DNA of 64,000 nucleotides from Chara braunii (GCA_003427395.1 BFEA01000700.1:108690-172689), one strand, 5' to 3'. Counted from the first letter of the stretch, positions 1-12,640 are shown. Program-made: numbers and translations. Notes: a model not told the origin generated them from the sequence alone.

Positions 1-38
1 CTGTCTCTTATACACATCTAGATGTGTATAAGAGACAG
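1..38. other. Tn5/Nextera mate-pair junction adapter (artefact)
   Basis: The first 38 bases are CTGTCTCTTATACACATCT followed directly by its reverse complement AGATGTGTATAAGAGACAG. This is the hyperactive Tn5 mosaic end in inverted duplicate, the circularisation junction of Nextera mate-pair libraries. It lies exactly at the edge of the window, as expected for untrimmed adapter at a contig end. It is not native sequence and not a real Tn5 insertion, since no transposase or IS50 sequence follows. Confidence 0.97.
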
Positions 39-204
39 GAGTAGGAGTGCGCCGGGAGAAATTACGAAAGAGGTAGGCTGGGAGGGAGTCCTATAGGATT
101 TAGGGGCCTCTACCACATGGCCGAGTGTTGAAGGTGACTCTCATATGTCTGTAATCCAGCCTCTACAACAACTTGGGCTTAAAACAAACAAACAAACAAA
201 CAAA

Positions 205-504
205 CAAACAAACAAACAAATTAACCCCCTCTGGCCACAAGTCCAATTTTCCATAAAACCCTGGTGTCGTTTGGACCTTATATATTTTCGTAGTGCCCCT
301 ACCGGTACCCTCACCAAATTTGCAGCATGCCCCTACTGGATAGCCGTTGGAAAAAATTCTGATATGCCCCTACCGGTACTATCGATCTTTTGAACAGGTA
401 AATTTCCAACCTCGCGGGTGACCACGTGCTACTTCCATCGATAGGATGAGCAAAATCGAATGAATCTACCGCTAGAACATGAAAATATACACTGCCACAC
501 TTGT

Positions 505-559
<55 letters not shown>

Positions 560-560
560 T

Positions 561-631
<71 letters not shown>

Positions 632-1150
632 AGAGAGAGAGAGAGAGATTTTCATGCTCTAGCGTAGATTCATTCGATTTTTCTCATCCTATTGACACAC
701 ACACACAAACAAACTCGCAGGGAAGATAACAACATAAACACAAAGCACAAGAACAGCGACGAGAGAGAACGAAGAGGGCAGCGGGACATGAGGTTGGCCT
801 TCACGAGCTTCTCTACGGTGCAAGCAGTCAGAGACGAGTGTCTACTGCACTCCAGCAGCTTCAAGAAAAATTGTGGCGGCGCATCAGCAACAACAAATTC
901 AAATTGCAAGTGTCTCACTGCTGCAGGGGCAGTAGAGGGAGATGGCTGCCCTTTATGAGGGCATATGGCGCAGAGCCCAATGGAATGGAACAGCCAGTTG
1001 AGGGAGAACGTCTTGGAAAGTTGCGCCCACTACCAATGGGGGCCTGACGAAAATATTTTTAGGCCCAGGGGCGCGACAGGGTAAATCGGCTGTCGGAGGG
1101 GCGCGGCGCAAAATAATGGAAAATACAAGGGTGCTAGACAAATTGTCAAA
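205..1150 (+). mobile_element. TIR/foldback element family F1, copy 1 (diverged)
   Basis: The left part (about 230-400) repeats a 'gcccctaccggta' motif three times. The right part (about 930-1,100) carries 'gttgcgcccactacc', 'aggcccaggggcgcgacagggtaaat' and 'ggaggggcgcggcgcaaaa'. Both halves align in the same order with the better preserved element at 37,786-38,613, whose ends are inverted repeats. The middle of both copies is filled by compound microsatellites. A (CAAA)n run at about 184-219 marks the left flank. No transposase frame is present, so it is non-autonomous. The limits are approximate because the termini have decayed. Confidence 0.6.
437..694. repeat. Hairpin-armed (GT)n(GA)n microsatellite
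   Basis: The left arm (about 437-498) reads 'cgataggatgagcaaaatcgaatgaatc' then 'taccgctagaacatgaaaat'. The right arm (about 648-694) is its reverse complement (ttttcatgctctagcgtagattcattcgatttttctcatcctattga). Between the arms lie (GT)n at about 509-552 and (GA)n to about 648. The microsatellite therefore sits in the loop of an inverted repeat. Related arm sequences recur at 1,180-1,560, 17,430, 18,050-18,180, 18,740 and 41,630. Confidence 0.75.
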
Positions 1151-1164
1151 AAAAAAAAAAAAAC

Positions 1165-1379
1165 TTGCAATATATATTTTCATATTCCAGTGGAAGATTC
1201 ATTTCGATTTTGCTCATCCTATCGATCGAAGTGGCCTCTCTCTATCTCTCTGTGCGCATGGCTAGAAAGCAGTGTATATTGCCATGTTCTAGCGGAACAT
1301 GCATTCCAATTTTGCTCATCCTATTGGTGGAAGTAGCCTCTCTCTCTCTTTCTGCGTGCATGGTTGGACCTCTCTCTTC

Positions 1380-1452
<73 letters not shown>

Positions 1453-1560
1453 ACAAAAAATGTAGTGGTGTATATTTTCATTTTCTTGCAGAAAATTCAT
1501 TCGATTTTGCTCACCCTATGGATGGAAGTAGCGCAAGGCCAGTCGCGGGGTTGGAGACTT
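1165..1560 (-). repeat. Three tandem copies of the 'tagaacatgaaaat' arm motif with (CT)n/(CA)n
   Basis: The unit 'tatattttcat..tctagcggaa.attcat..gattttgctcatcctatcgatggaagtagcctctctct' occurs three times, starting near 1,172, 1,272 and 1,468. It is the reverse complement of the arm at 437-498. (CT)n follows the second unit, and (CA)n fills 1,395-1,447. The open frames here (including a 192-residue one) are translated repeat, not a gene. Confidence 0.7.
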
Positions 1561-1649
1561 ACCTGTTGGTCGGTGCGTTGCTCATCCTATCAATGGAGCC
1601 CCCCACCTGCCACAACATCGCCGCGGGGGGGGGCTGTGACTTATTTATT

Positions 1650-3297
1650 TAATATTGTTTCCTTGAAAGATCGAAAAAAAATCTACGAGCACTTCAATTT
1701 TCAGGTTTATTCGTGCATTCTTCTGAGGGCGAAAAATCACTGAAGTTGGAGTATTTTTTCTATTGGGCCACATATGACTGAGTGGCAAAAATGAAAAATG
1801 TGTCGAATCGACGCGACGATTGTTTCGTGGTCTTGATAATTTTTTTGAATTGTTTCTTATATCTTTCCTAGAAAGACCACGAGCTATTAATTTACGGATT
1901 CTCAAATTTTTAGATTTTTCTTTGCGTTTCTCTGAGCACAAAGAATTGTCAAAGTTACATCTTGCATCAAACGCCTATTTCGTTGTGCCTTCCCGCGTCC
2001 TCCTAGCGTTGACCTCCCAATTTTGAGAAGAAGGGCCTCAACGCCCCGGCCTAAAGGCCCTTTTGCAGTTCACATGCAAGGGAGGACCGATCCTTCAATT
2101 TTGCTACTGCACCGGTTCTACACTCAATAGTTGTGGATAGTCCGTAAAAACGCAGTGGACCAGTCCCCACACAACTTCCACCCCATTATAACACACTCGT
2201 GTGCTGGTCCTCCGTCACTGAAAATGTGTCACCTTGACATAGACTTCGAAGCCTACTAGCAAATAAAATTCATTCCACGGATAGACCTTTGAGGAACTCA
2301 CCGTAGGGCTTCAAATTTAGAAAATGTTCTCAGTCCTAAGGATGCGGTATAGTGCGCTTCAGCGTCTATGTCAAAGTGTCGCATTTTCGGCGGCGGATAA
2401 CTAAGACGCAATTGGGTTCTCAAGGGGCAAAAGTTTCTTAGGACCCTTGGCGATATTCCGGATAACCTACAGATACCTCTCATAAAACCGAGACTTGCGT
2501 AGAAAGGAACGACTGGTCCTAAGGTGGAAACGAACCCCGAAAAAAAGTAAGAGGGGAAGGTGTTGTCGGGAGTTCCATGCAGGTTGTCCAAGGCGGAGGG
2601 TACCGGTAGGTCAAGTCCCGTACTAGAGGCAACTTTAATGATTTTTTGTGTTCAGAGTAATTCGCATAAAAATCTGAAAATTTGAGAATCCATAGATTAG
2701 GTTGTACTTCTTTCCAGAAAAAATATTAAAAATTTTTCAAGAAATCGCTTAGACCGTCGAATAATCGTCGTGCCGATTTGACACATTTTTTACTTTTGCC
2801 TCTCAGCCATGTGTGGGCCAACGGAAAACATACTCCAGCTTCAATAATTTTTCGTGCTTAGAAGAATGTGTGAAAAAGTCTAAAAATTGAAGTGCTCACA
2901 TATTTGTTGTGATCGTTTCAGGAAAAATATTAAATAAATGTTAAAAAACTAGGCTACTAGAGTGACCCATATCCACTTGCCCGGTCAGGCCAAAAAGATA
3001 TAGAAAAATAAAAAAATAATTAATTTTAATTTAAATTTGTAGTTAACAATTGCTTAAGAATTTTGATGTGATCCTGGGCAAAACTGGTTCCATTTATTTT
3101 TCTACATAACATAGTTTTTTTCCGAATGTTTTTGATTTTTTTTTTTTTTTTTTTGCTCGGACCCCCCTGGTCCTTGCACGGTTAGGCCGCCCAAGAAAAT
3201 AGGGTGGCATAGGCGGCCCGGCTGGTAGCCTAGTTCAAAAATCATTTCAAAAGTGAAATAGATTGCGGCCACAATCTGACCAATATTCCATTTTTGT

Positions 3298-3300
<3 letters not shown>
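1650..3300. mobile_element. Long-arm foldback element family F2, copy 1
   Basis: About 1,650-2,290 and about 2,300-2,950 are inverted copies of each other, with arms of roughly 640 bp. They share a lattice of motifs: 'ttctgag..gaaaa.tcactgaa', 'gagtggcaaaaatg', 'gattctcaaattttcagattttt' and 'tgtcaaggtggcacattttc'. The right end (about 3,251-3,297) has a near-palindromic terminus 'gattgcggccacaatctgacc' and abuts a (CT)n tract. No protein is encoded. Related copies are at 3,525-4,200 and 21,560-22,290. A smaller TIR element is inserted in the right arm at 2,949-3,233. Confidence 0.7.
2949..3233. mobile_element. Small TIR element nested in foldback arm
   Basis: The 285 bp segment starts with CTAGGCTACTAG and ends with CTGGTAGCCTAG, which are inverted to each other. 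The related arm at 21,600-21,650 runs through the junction without this segment, so it is an insertion into the older foldback element. It holds a T-run (3,130-3,153) and no coding sequence. It is probably a MITE. The target-site duplication is not clear because both flanks are A-rich. Confidence 0.65.

Positions 3301-3348
<48 letters not shown>
3300..3348. repeat. (CT)n microsatellite at foldback terminus
   Basis: This is a pure CT repeat of about 48 bases directly beyond the F2 terminus. The same terminus at 21,560 is also bordered by a long (GA)n tract in the matching orientation. The microsatellite is therefore likely part of, or seeded by, the element. Confidence 0.9.
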
Positions 3349-3349
<1 letters not shown>

Positions 3350-3524
3350 GTTCCATTGCTTCGGCTACCTAAGAGCTCCAATCCTATCGCCCACACGGTA
3401 GACAATGCTTGGAGTTTAGGCGAACAAAATGGTGATAACGCTGTGTCTTTTTCTACTGTCACGATGGGTCTCACTGGACTACTCTCCACTCTCCGATTTC
3501 AGAGAGTTAGGGTTGCGGTCTAAT

Positions 3525-4200
3525 AGGCTTCGGTATCTGTGTCAAGGTGGCACATTTTCAACGGCGGGGGACAAACGCATAAGTGAGTTCTAATAAGGTG
3601 AAAATTGTTGGAGGACCAGTCCACCGCATTTTTACACTACCTATAGGTATCACATGTAAAACCTACACGGTAGCAAAATTGGAGGACCAATCCTCCCTTA
3701 TATGTGAACTGAAAAAGGGCCCTTAGGCCCAGGTGTTGAGGTCCGTCCTCTCAAAATAGGGAGGTCATCGCTGGGAAAACGCAGGAAGGCGCAACAAAAT
3801 AGGCGTTTTGCAAGAGAAAACCTTGGTGATTTTTCTTGCTAGAAGGAATTATCCGAAAAATACAAAAATTCAAAAATCCATAAATTAGGTCGTGGTCTTT
3901 CCAGAAACAATATCAAAAAAGTTTGAGAAAATGATTAAAATGGCAAAATAATCGTTGTGGCGATTTGACCTATACTCCATTTTTGCCACTCAACCATATA
4001 TGGGTCAACGAAAAAAATACTCAAACTTCAATGATTTCTCACACTCTGAAGAATGCAAGAAAAAACCTGAAAATTGCAGTGCTCGTAGATTTTGTTTTGA
4101 TCTTTACAAAAAAAATATTGCATTTTCAAAATATCATTGCAACTACGGAATAGATTTCGGCCGCAATTTTATCCATATTTCAATTTTTTGTGTAGTGTCT
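3525..4200 (-). mobile_element. Foldback family F2, copy 2 (single arm)
   Basis: This is a single F2 arm in reverse orientation. It carries 'ttcggtatctgtgtcaaggtggcacattttcaacggcggg', 'ggaggaccagtcc', 'ttgaggtccgtcctctcaaaatagggaggtc', 'tccatttttgccactcaaccat' and the terminus 'atagatttcggccgcaattttatcc'. The order matches the arm at 21,560-22,290 read backwards. It has no coding capacity. Confidence 0.65.
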
Positions 4201-5030
4201 ATTGACAAAGTGAGCATTTGTTGTTATCAGAGAAACATCAATCCGCAAAAGTTAACATTTTTGATAGATACTATACAACAAAACTAGTTCTTTACCACCA
4301 GTACATTTCCATACAATATTTTTAGAGTCGCAACATGCATTTTGTTGAGACTCTCGGGAAGTATCGGGGAGCGATTTTGCTACACATTCATCCAAGCGAA
4401 ATGTCTACTACTGGATTAACCGCCACTATTTTCAAACTTATTTTCTACGATCTCGATCTCGGTTGTACACCGATATTTCTTGATGTTATCGACTCCTGAA
4501 GAATGTTGAAAACACTTAACTATAAAAGCACAAGAGTTTGCACCATATTTTATATCACCACTATCCTCTATGTTATTTTAATGATACAATACTTTTATTA
4601 TGAGTTTGACCTCAATGTGCTAACATTTTCTCGCACTTTTATTACGAGTCTGACCCCATTATGAGAACATTTTATCATGCCACCTTCCAGTGCCGTAATG
4701 TTCTAGTATGCATGCACATGTCACTATGACTCGATAACATTTTAGGTTGTCAGCTGACTTTGATTGATTTTCATAAAATCATGATTATATTACCCTCCTC
4801 TAACCTTATGAACATGTATTTTCCACCCATTCTCCCGCCCCAATTGTTCAATTTGGTACCTTATGTGTTGCTTGAAAGCAAAATTCCTTGCCCATGGGAG
4901 TTGATATGAGAAAATGTTATTGTGGATTCTCATTCCTTCATGCCCCTCAATTATACATTTGTGTATTCTGGCCCCGTTGTCGAGGGCATCGGCTCCTGCC
5001 TTTTTCCCAAAAGGCGAGAGCCCTCTCAAC
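4200..5030. other. AT-rich intergenic DNA, nothing recognised
   Basis: The sequence is AT-rich with short repeated phrases such as 'acttttattatgagtttgacc' (about 4,590 and 4,635). No coding, RNA or transposon hallmarks are visible. Confidence 0.5.
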
Positions 5031-5430
5031 CATGTCACACAGGAATAAAAGGAAAAAAAAAACACAAGAAAAAACAACTTGGGGACAACGCCAGATAATC
5101 CTCCGAGCTGTTGAGGTGGACATGGCCGCGCTGTCACCTCGCAGCTCTAACCGGGTGCGCCAATTGTACTTCCCGCGGTCCCCTACAACAGGATAGGTTC
5201 CCTCGAGGCATAACTTACCTTTCATAAGGGGCTGTTACCACCCTACCGAGCTACAAACCCACGTACAAAAGCTTTTAAATATAATCGTAGAGGTAGGTCA
5301 ATCGATGACGTTTGCTCATTTCGCTGTAGCATAGGTACGTTTGGATAAAACGCTTACTGATCCCGGACGTCCTCCGTCCTTACGGCGGTGATCTCTTAAG
5401 TACAAAGCATACGCCGATCGATTAGGACGG
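5030..5430 (+). repeat. Dispersed repeat R5/13, left copy (possible LTR)
   Basis: It shares a collinear string of blocks with 12,690-13,070: 'gggtgcgccaattgtac', 'ctacaacaggataggttcc', 'gaggcataactt', 'gctgttaccaccct', 'cacgtacaaaagctttta', 'gacgtttgctcatttcgctgtag' and 'ggtgatctc'. The two copies are direct repeats about 7.6 kb apart, a spacing typical of LTRs of an LTR retrotransposon. No PBS, polypurine tract or pol domain survives between them, so an independent dispersed repeat is equally possible. Confidence 0.5.
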
Positions 5431-8240
5431 TTTCAATCAAGCGTGAAACCCACAAATAATTATAGTTCCTTTGCACTCTGCTGCAGAAAAAATAAATAAA
5501 ATTAATACACCTCAAATCCAATCGCACAAGTTCGGTTCAAGCCGCGTCGGAGGGAACGCCAAACCGATGTGGAATCCGACCCCTGATCCATTTTTGACTT
5601 GATGAGATGATCTGCCAAAGCTATTATTCACAGCCTATTTGTCTAAGCTACGCACCTTGAGGCAGCCTCCTTGTTTAAAAAAAATGTGATGATCGTTAAC
5701 TAAGAAAACGTATAAAATACCATTTGTGAGTTTTCTACCTTTAAGGAGCCAATGGTAGTACCTCTGGGTCGTCTCTAATAAACTTACCACATCACTTTTT
5801 AATAAAAAAATTCTAACAATTACTCTCTCTTTTCCTGGATTCATGCTTCTTATGGCACGGATCTCTCATCGGTCACGACACCTACGAGCAATAGTGTTGA
5901 GACTTATTTGTCTTATGGTCAAGCTTCTTATGTCACCGACCTTTCGTTCTAATAGTAACACCTAAGATGACCACTACAGGGGTTCTAAGTCAACCCCTTG
6001 TTATTGAGGACTTTGAGAAAAAACGGCCCCATCCCATGCTATCACGCACCCAACCCTCTAAGAAGTGGCATGCGGATACTCCTTCCCCTCGTCCGAGTGC
6101 AAAATTCAATTTCAGAGGTTGGACCCTCACCACCGAGTCGGCAAGGTACCACTCCCGGCATGTCGGGTCCATTCCAAGTCCATATCAGGGCCGACCCCTA
6201 AAGCATACAATCCCCTACCTTTGATGCTTCCTAGAAGAGGAACGATCTAGCCTAAGCGGAAACCGTTCATCTCATCCTCCTGCCTAACTTGGGACTTGGA
6301 TAAAAAAGGAAGGAAAATTGATGGGGAATCAGAAAGAAGATGGACAATATGGACTACGTTCGTTATACGTTTTCCACTTTCTTTCATATCTTTTATTCAG
6401 GAAGCATTACGCTTTTAATAAAGTTCAAGAAGAGAAGGAAAAAATTATCCTTTCCATTCACTTTCTTTTCAAACATGTACCTCTTCTCTCACATACCTGT
6501 ATATGCCATAGCCATCACAAATCCAAAGAAAAAAGGAGAAAAAAAAAACCTCCGCATACAGTCAGGTTTCCATCTTTTCCCCACTACCACAATAACATAC
6601 CACCCCCATGGTCCTTTTTTCTTTGCTTTTGAACATCCAAGCATAAAAAAATTAAAGGGTCATGCAAAGTGTGGGAGCAAATGGGGTGGAAGGAAAAGGA
6701 AGGACCTGAATCGTCCACCGACATTGGGTAGTGAAGGTTAAAGTGACACCACTTCCTTTGAGGTGATCAACAACAATATCGTCAAGCTCACTAAATATAA
6801 TTGTCGGCCACCTTCACTTCTTGTAGCCACTCCCGCTACAATAACAAATTGTCACCGCTTCGCTGCACGACAATCCACAACCCTCTCTTTGCGGCTATGG
6901 CTGCCGACGTCGCAAGTACCCCACCACCAAGCTTATGACTATGACCACCAACGTTCGGTTATGGTCGTCGTTCACTTCCTTCCACCACCACTTTCACCGC
7001 CACTCACTTCTTTTACCTCCTACTTTGTCTGTGTCGCGCACTCGCAAGTCCTTGACTATAGCTTCCACGCCACGACTATGATTACCACCGACTTCTCCAA
7101 TGTTTGCACAAACTCCCCCTTCGTCGTTTTCTAGCTTGGTCGATGATGGTCGGCCACAAAAATCTTCCTATCACCTTCTCCCTCAATTAGTACATACATA
7201 TGTTTCTTTTATCCTTCCTCTCTCCCACTTGCTCGCTTACCACTTATGCATCTACCATAGCCACCCTCTCCAACTCTTCCAAATACCTTGTCGGACTCCC
7301 AAAACTTCAGCAGCACCTTCCTCCTTTACTCCACCATACAATCCACCATGGAGTTGGGCAATACCTCCTCTTCACACCTCTATGGAGTGGGGCATCATTT
7401 CCCCCTCAATCCACGATGCAGACCACCTCCTAGTCCAGCATCTCCCCTCTCCTCTCCATTTGCAGATCACCTTCTTCCTCACTCTCCAATAACCCATTTT
7501 CTTCACTCTTCAGCAGTCGTTCCTCACTCTCCGGCAACCTTTCCCCCCAACAAATGCTACATTTGCCTTCTAGCAAATAAACAACATCATTGCCTCACAA
7601 CTTTGAGCCAGTTGAGGCAATAGGCTGCTTTTATAATTGTGGGAAGGTGATGGTAGCAGCCTGAGCCCTCAACCAAAAAATTGGGTTCAGGCTGGGTCCT
7701 TGATCTCCAAATGAGATCAAACTCTACATAGTTCAAAACACTAGGTCATCCATTAGGAAAAGAATTTGAATTTGTTCCTTGGAGTCGCATATTGCTCAAT
7801 ATTTAAAAATATCCGGCACATACCCTAGTCAGGGTTTCTATCCTGAGACCATTGAACAACGTCTCCGTTGTTCACATAAATTGATATAAAAATTTATAAT
7901 ATTTTATGAAATTCTTATATGAAAGCAAATAATAAAAAAATATGACACTTCAAACAAACGTTTAGAAATGAGCCGAAACTTTCCACTAGGTTAAGCCCCT
8001 AGAAGTCTAAGAGCTGAATGGTCCCAACATCATCTCACTGGCGGCCAACAATTTATCTCTCAGGATAATATCGAATAACCTCAGCCAGTACCAAAACAAC
8101 ATCCATTAGGTTGATACAACCTTCATAACATTGTCCTCACACAGTTTTAACTAATCATTAAAAAAACAACCATTCATGTAAAGTCCATCTCCATATTTTA
8201 AAACACATTCCGATTAGAATAACCACGTCGCAGACTCAAA
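5430..8240. other. Diverged non-coding DNA with pyrimidine-rich stretch
   Basis: About 6,300-7,620 is rich in C and T (many 'ccacc', 'cctc', 'ttcttc' words). It yields several overlapping open frames of 77-133 codons in three frames, all Pro/Ser/His/Thr-rich and without a recognisable domain. I read these as composition artefacts. The remainder is AT-rich and unassigned. Confidence 0.45.
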
Positions 8241-8840
8241 ATCGATATAAGTTTTATGGAGAGAACATTGATCAAGATCGATTGCTCTGTCACAGATGAA
8301 CTTCTGATATTTTTATAAGAGAAAACTGATCAAGACAGATTACTCTGCCGCAAATGAACTCTTCTCTCAATTAATTAGAAGAAAATGCTAGTGAAGATAT
8401 TTTCTCTGCCGCAGACGAGCTCCCCTCTGCTTCAAGTTGAGCACAAAACGTTGATCAAAACAGGTTACACTGTCGCAAATGAATCGATCTCCTTACTTTT
8501 TAATTTAGTATGTTCCAAGAGAACTCTGATCAAGACAGATCGCACTGCCGCGGACATACCCTTCAAAGAGCGGAGGAGAACTCTAATCGAGACATGTCTC
8601 TTGTCGTAGGCGAACTCCTCTTTATATTCATACAAATCAGAAGAAAACATTGATTTAGACAGACTTCCCTGCCCCATACAAATTCTTATTTATACCAATA
8701 TAGGTTTTTAAGAGAAGATCGATCAAGACGGGTTGCCCCGTTGCAGACCCGCTCCTTAAATTTCGTCCAGTAACAACAATGAAGGAGAACGTCGATCAAA
8801 ACATGTTGTCCTATCGCTGACGAGCTTCTTTATTGATTCG
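8240..8840. repeat. Tandem array, about nine diverged 60-75 bp units
   Basis: Each unit carries 'gagaac.ttgatcaagacagattgctctgccgca.atgaactc' followed by a more variable AT-rich half. Units start near 8,261, 8,322, 8,382, 8,445, 8,518, 8,575, 8,640, 8,713 and 8,785. It is a satellite-like array with substantial divergence between units, hence old. No protein is encoded. Confidence 0.8.
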
Positions 8841-9299
8841 ATCTGTGACATGAATTTTTTACAGTAAAATTTTACTCCGCTTTATATCATATAAGACAAT
8901 TCCAAACATTTTGTGATATGCGTTGAGGACTGATGTAATCCTATTTAAGAGATAACATTTCAACATGAAGCCACACTTTTGATTTGAGCCTCATCAAATT
9001 CCCTCCGATTATGATGTTTTAAACACTCAACAATTTATCAGTGCGAACATATAATCCCGTACTAAGTCCGAGATGTGTTATTGACTCACTTTTTTTTAAA
9101 GTAAGGCGGACCCAGTAAAAACAATCAAGTCCAAGTGATAAATCCAAACCCTGCGTTTTTTGTCATAACTACCTCGACCACCATTAAAATTGATCAGCAT
9201 CTTCTACATCTTTATCCCTGACAGTGATAGTGCAGTATTCCACATAGGATCTGGAAGACAACATCTCATTATGGACCAAGAGTATAATTCCCGGGTGAG

Positions 9300-9620
9300 C
9301 CTCACTATCACCTACGGAGCTCGCAATTTTATTGGAAAAGTTCATGATATGATAGCAAGCGAGATTTAAGTGTCATAAACTCAAATACATAACTCAAGCG
9401 CATGTCTTCTGGATGGTGAACCTGTAAAAAATGCATATCCCAATTTACAGCTTGCACTTCTATGATTGTCACATCTATAAGGTAAGACTCCGGTGCGAGT
9501 CTTACTATCACCTACAAAGCTCGCAATTTTATCGGAAAAGTTCATGACATGATAGCAAGTGAGATTTAAGTGTCATAAAGACAAATACATAAGTCAAACG
9601 CATGCCGTTCATATAATGAA
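9300..9620. repeat. Tandem duplication, about 199 bp period
   Basis: The segment from 'cctacggagctcgcaattttattgg' (about 9,311) to 'gaacctgtaaaaaatgcatat' is repeated from 'cctacaaagctcgcaattttatcgg' (about 9,510), with about 90% similarity by eye. No gene is recognised in it. Confidence 0.8.
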
Positions 9621-12600
9621 CCTGTAAAAGACACATATTCGCCACCATCCCGATCAAGAGCTATGTTGATATGAAAAAAAAAGATCACGTATTCCTGTAT
9701 TTTTTTTCCACGATGGTAAGAACTACTCAAGCCATGAGTCAAAACGTGGATTAAGGGTTTTCTCAAATATGTTCCTACAAATGTCTCAATTGGCATTACA
9801 CAGAAATCACGAGAATAAAGGGAAATCCGATTAAACTTAGAACAAAATGTTTATGAAATTATCTCGCCCCTAATTTGTTTATGAGAGGCTGAAAACATAA
9901 AGCGTCACGATTTTCCACAAAATTACAAAGTTCGGTCGAAAAATTGAACCATAAATTAAACGATTTATTTATTGTCGACTTTTGACCCTTTACATATACT
10001 CGGAGTATGTCCGACTCTACCACTACTTTTACAAAAAATGTTTTTCCAATACAATCTCCCTCTCTTCGCTTACTGCCCTTATCGTCATCGAGAAAGTAAC
10101 AAACATGACTCCTTTTTTTCAGCAGTTTGTTTAAAGAGGTTATTCATGCAAATTTTCTTACTTTCTCTACTCATGGGATGTGGATCAATCATTGGTTGAT
10201 TTCCCAAGCTCTTCTGCATCTCTTTCATCATTTCCCTCACTTTCGAGAGCATTGAAATGAGGGTTAAGTCCCCCTTTCTTTTACCATTCAACATTCCCCC
10301 CCAGATTGTATCAAGCGAAGTTGCAGACTAACTTGAAGTGCTTGATTGAAGTTCCCATTGTTGAAATTCGAACGGATCCTTGCCAAATCTGAGTTGCCAG
10401 TCACACCATGGATAAGCTTTGTTGCTCGACCTTACAAAAATATGTTAGGAAAACAAAATATTTTTGTTTATCTGTTGAACCCTGTATCCGACGAACAGTT
10501 TTTTCAAAGTCAATAATAATTTTTTTTTCCACTACTTGCACATCCCGCTTGAAATTCTTCAAATCTTTTTATGTCGTCAATTCTACTGTAGGAGATGAAC
10601 TATCCTTTATAGATTCAACATATCTATCTTGATGCTCACCTTCACTTTCATTCATTGCGTCCAATCTAAATAAATTCTTTAATCCTATTCGATATTTGAT
10701 CAAATATTATATCTCTAATGCTTCAATTATCCTCTTCAACAAGAATGGTCGGGGGGTATTTCCAATCAAACCACATCCCTTTCTCATTTCTACTAATAAT
10801 CCCCCTTCAAGTATCCAATTTGAGTCTCCGAAAAATTTTGTATCATGACCTTTCAAGGCACGGTAGATACATTTCAAAGATTTATTACAATTTAAAGTTT
10901 GCTCCCTCCTTTCATTTGTACCAAACCGTTCGCTTTGCATATGAGTTGGAGACTTAAACATTCAAAGTGGTCTACACCCCTCCCCAAGATTCACCTGGTC
11001 TGACGAGTTAAACTCCCTTGTCCCGACGATTGGCTCATTGATACACTTTAGCCAAGTTACACGCAACCCTTTTAGCCTTAGTGAGTTTATAAGGACGTTA
11101 TGAATGATCGTTCTCACTATCGTATTTACTATCCGGATCTCCTTACTTTCTTTTTTCTTTTCTATCTCCCTCTTTGAAATCATTCAAACTTTTGGCTTCG
11201 GAGACCAACTTTGCTACATCATCACGCACGTCTATATGTACCCATGATACTACCCTTTTCAACATTGTCTGCTCACTCCACTCATGAGCAACAACCAATT
11301 GCTTGAATGTTGGAAAAACATTACAACATTATGTCCGTTGAAAATCGACGTCTCGATCTTAGGGGCCATAGTTGCGCTTTCGATATTTTATCCGAGCATC
11401 TTGATCAAGTTTTTAGTTTTGTCCCAAGAACCGTCATTAAGTCTCCTACCTTATGTCATCCTGCTATGAGAGGATCAACATGCAAGTGATTAGGCATAAA
11501 TGTTAGAAGTCGAAATAATTTGTAGGTTTATCAAATATCAACCTACAAAACTATTATTCGCCTGATACCAAACTCTCATACAAACCAGCCAAGACAGAGC
11601 TAAATTTCCAAAAGATAATCATTTTGTACCTTGTCTTCGAAGGAAGTGGCGTTAATGAAATAAGACAAATCTAACTCTCATTTAAAAGGCAGGTTTGATA
11701 ACGGCTCGTCAACATGCTTTTAAAAAAAATATCAGTTTGAAATAAAGAGAACAGAGTGTCATTAATAAAAGGATTTGAACACGATGGTTCCCAAACCTTG
11801 CAATATTTTATTTGTCATCAATAATTGAAACATCACAAGAGTATATCCCCTCTTTATTCCATCTTATCATTTCATTATGAGTCAAATGACGACCTCTTTG
11901 GCCCTACCTGCATATGTACAAACCCTGTGGGATATACATTCTTTTTTTCCTTACACCAACAATATATCCAAATGAAGAAGTGCTCCATTGCGCGTCAACC
12001 TTTCCCCAACCACCAGCGACATACTTTTTTTTTTTTTTGATTGGTCCCGCCAGCCATTACGGATCGATAGGCGCGAAGAGCGAAATCTTTGGAATAGGTG
12101 ACAGAATGTTTTCTACAATGCTGGGGGTCTGTACTGATGGTTTAAACCACCGCTAACCTCTACATAAAAAAACCCTCTAAGAACTGTATTACTACATCCG
12201 CATGCAGTCTCTATCCACGGTCGTGTAAAAGTGTGGTAGGAAATAACATCAACCCTGACACTATGTCACTTCGTTACCTTGCTGTTGGTGGGGACCACAT
12301 TGCGTGACACATTTTTATACCTGTTTGCTAGTGTGGACATTGTGTCCCCCCCCTCCTTCACTCTGCGATGAAGAAACCATAACGAAGTAGGGATCTACAT
12401 TATGTCAGGCTGGCTTGTCAGACTAACGTTTGGAGTAGGGAGACAACATAATGCATCAAGATAAAATTAAAGACAACTACCGGAAAAAGAAAAAAAATCT
12501 GGTAACTTGAAGGTCATCTTACCGTTTGTATTACTCCCAGTATATGATCCTTATACAGGCTCAATGTTGTGAAGTAAAGGAAGGTTGTTATCCAGTTGAA

Positions 12601-12640
12601 AGTGGGCAACCGTCTGCTTTGTATTGAAGTAACTGGAGCG
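9620..12640. other. AT-rich DNA, no gene recognised
   Basis: Only short frames with many interruptions are found. On the minus strand, fragments near 10,294-10,085 and 10,961-10,707 read as charged peptides that could be remnants of a retroelement polyprotein, but no domain motif is visible and I make no call. Confidence 0.4.

Noticed and set aside
1-38. Natural inverted repeat or Tn5 insertion
   Set aside because: It is identical to the synthetic mosaic-end junction and sits at the sequence edge without any transposon body.
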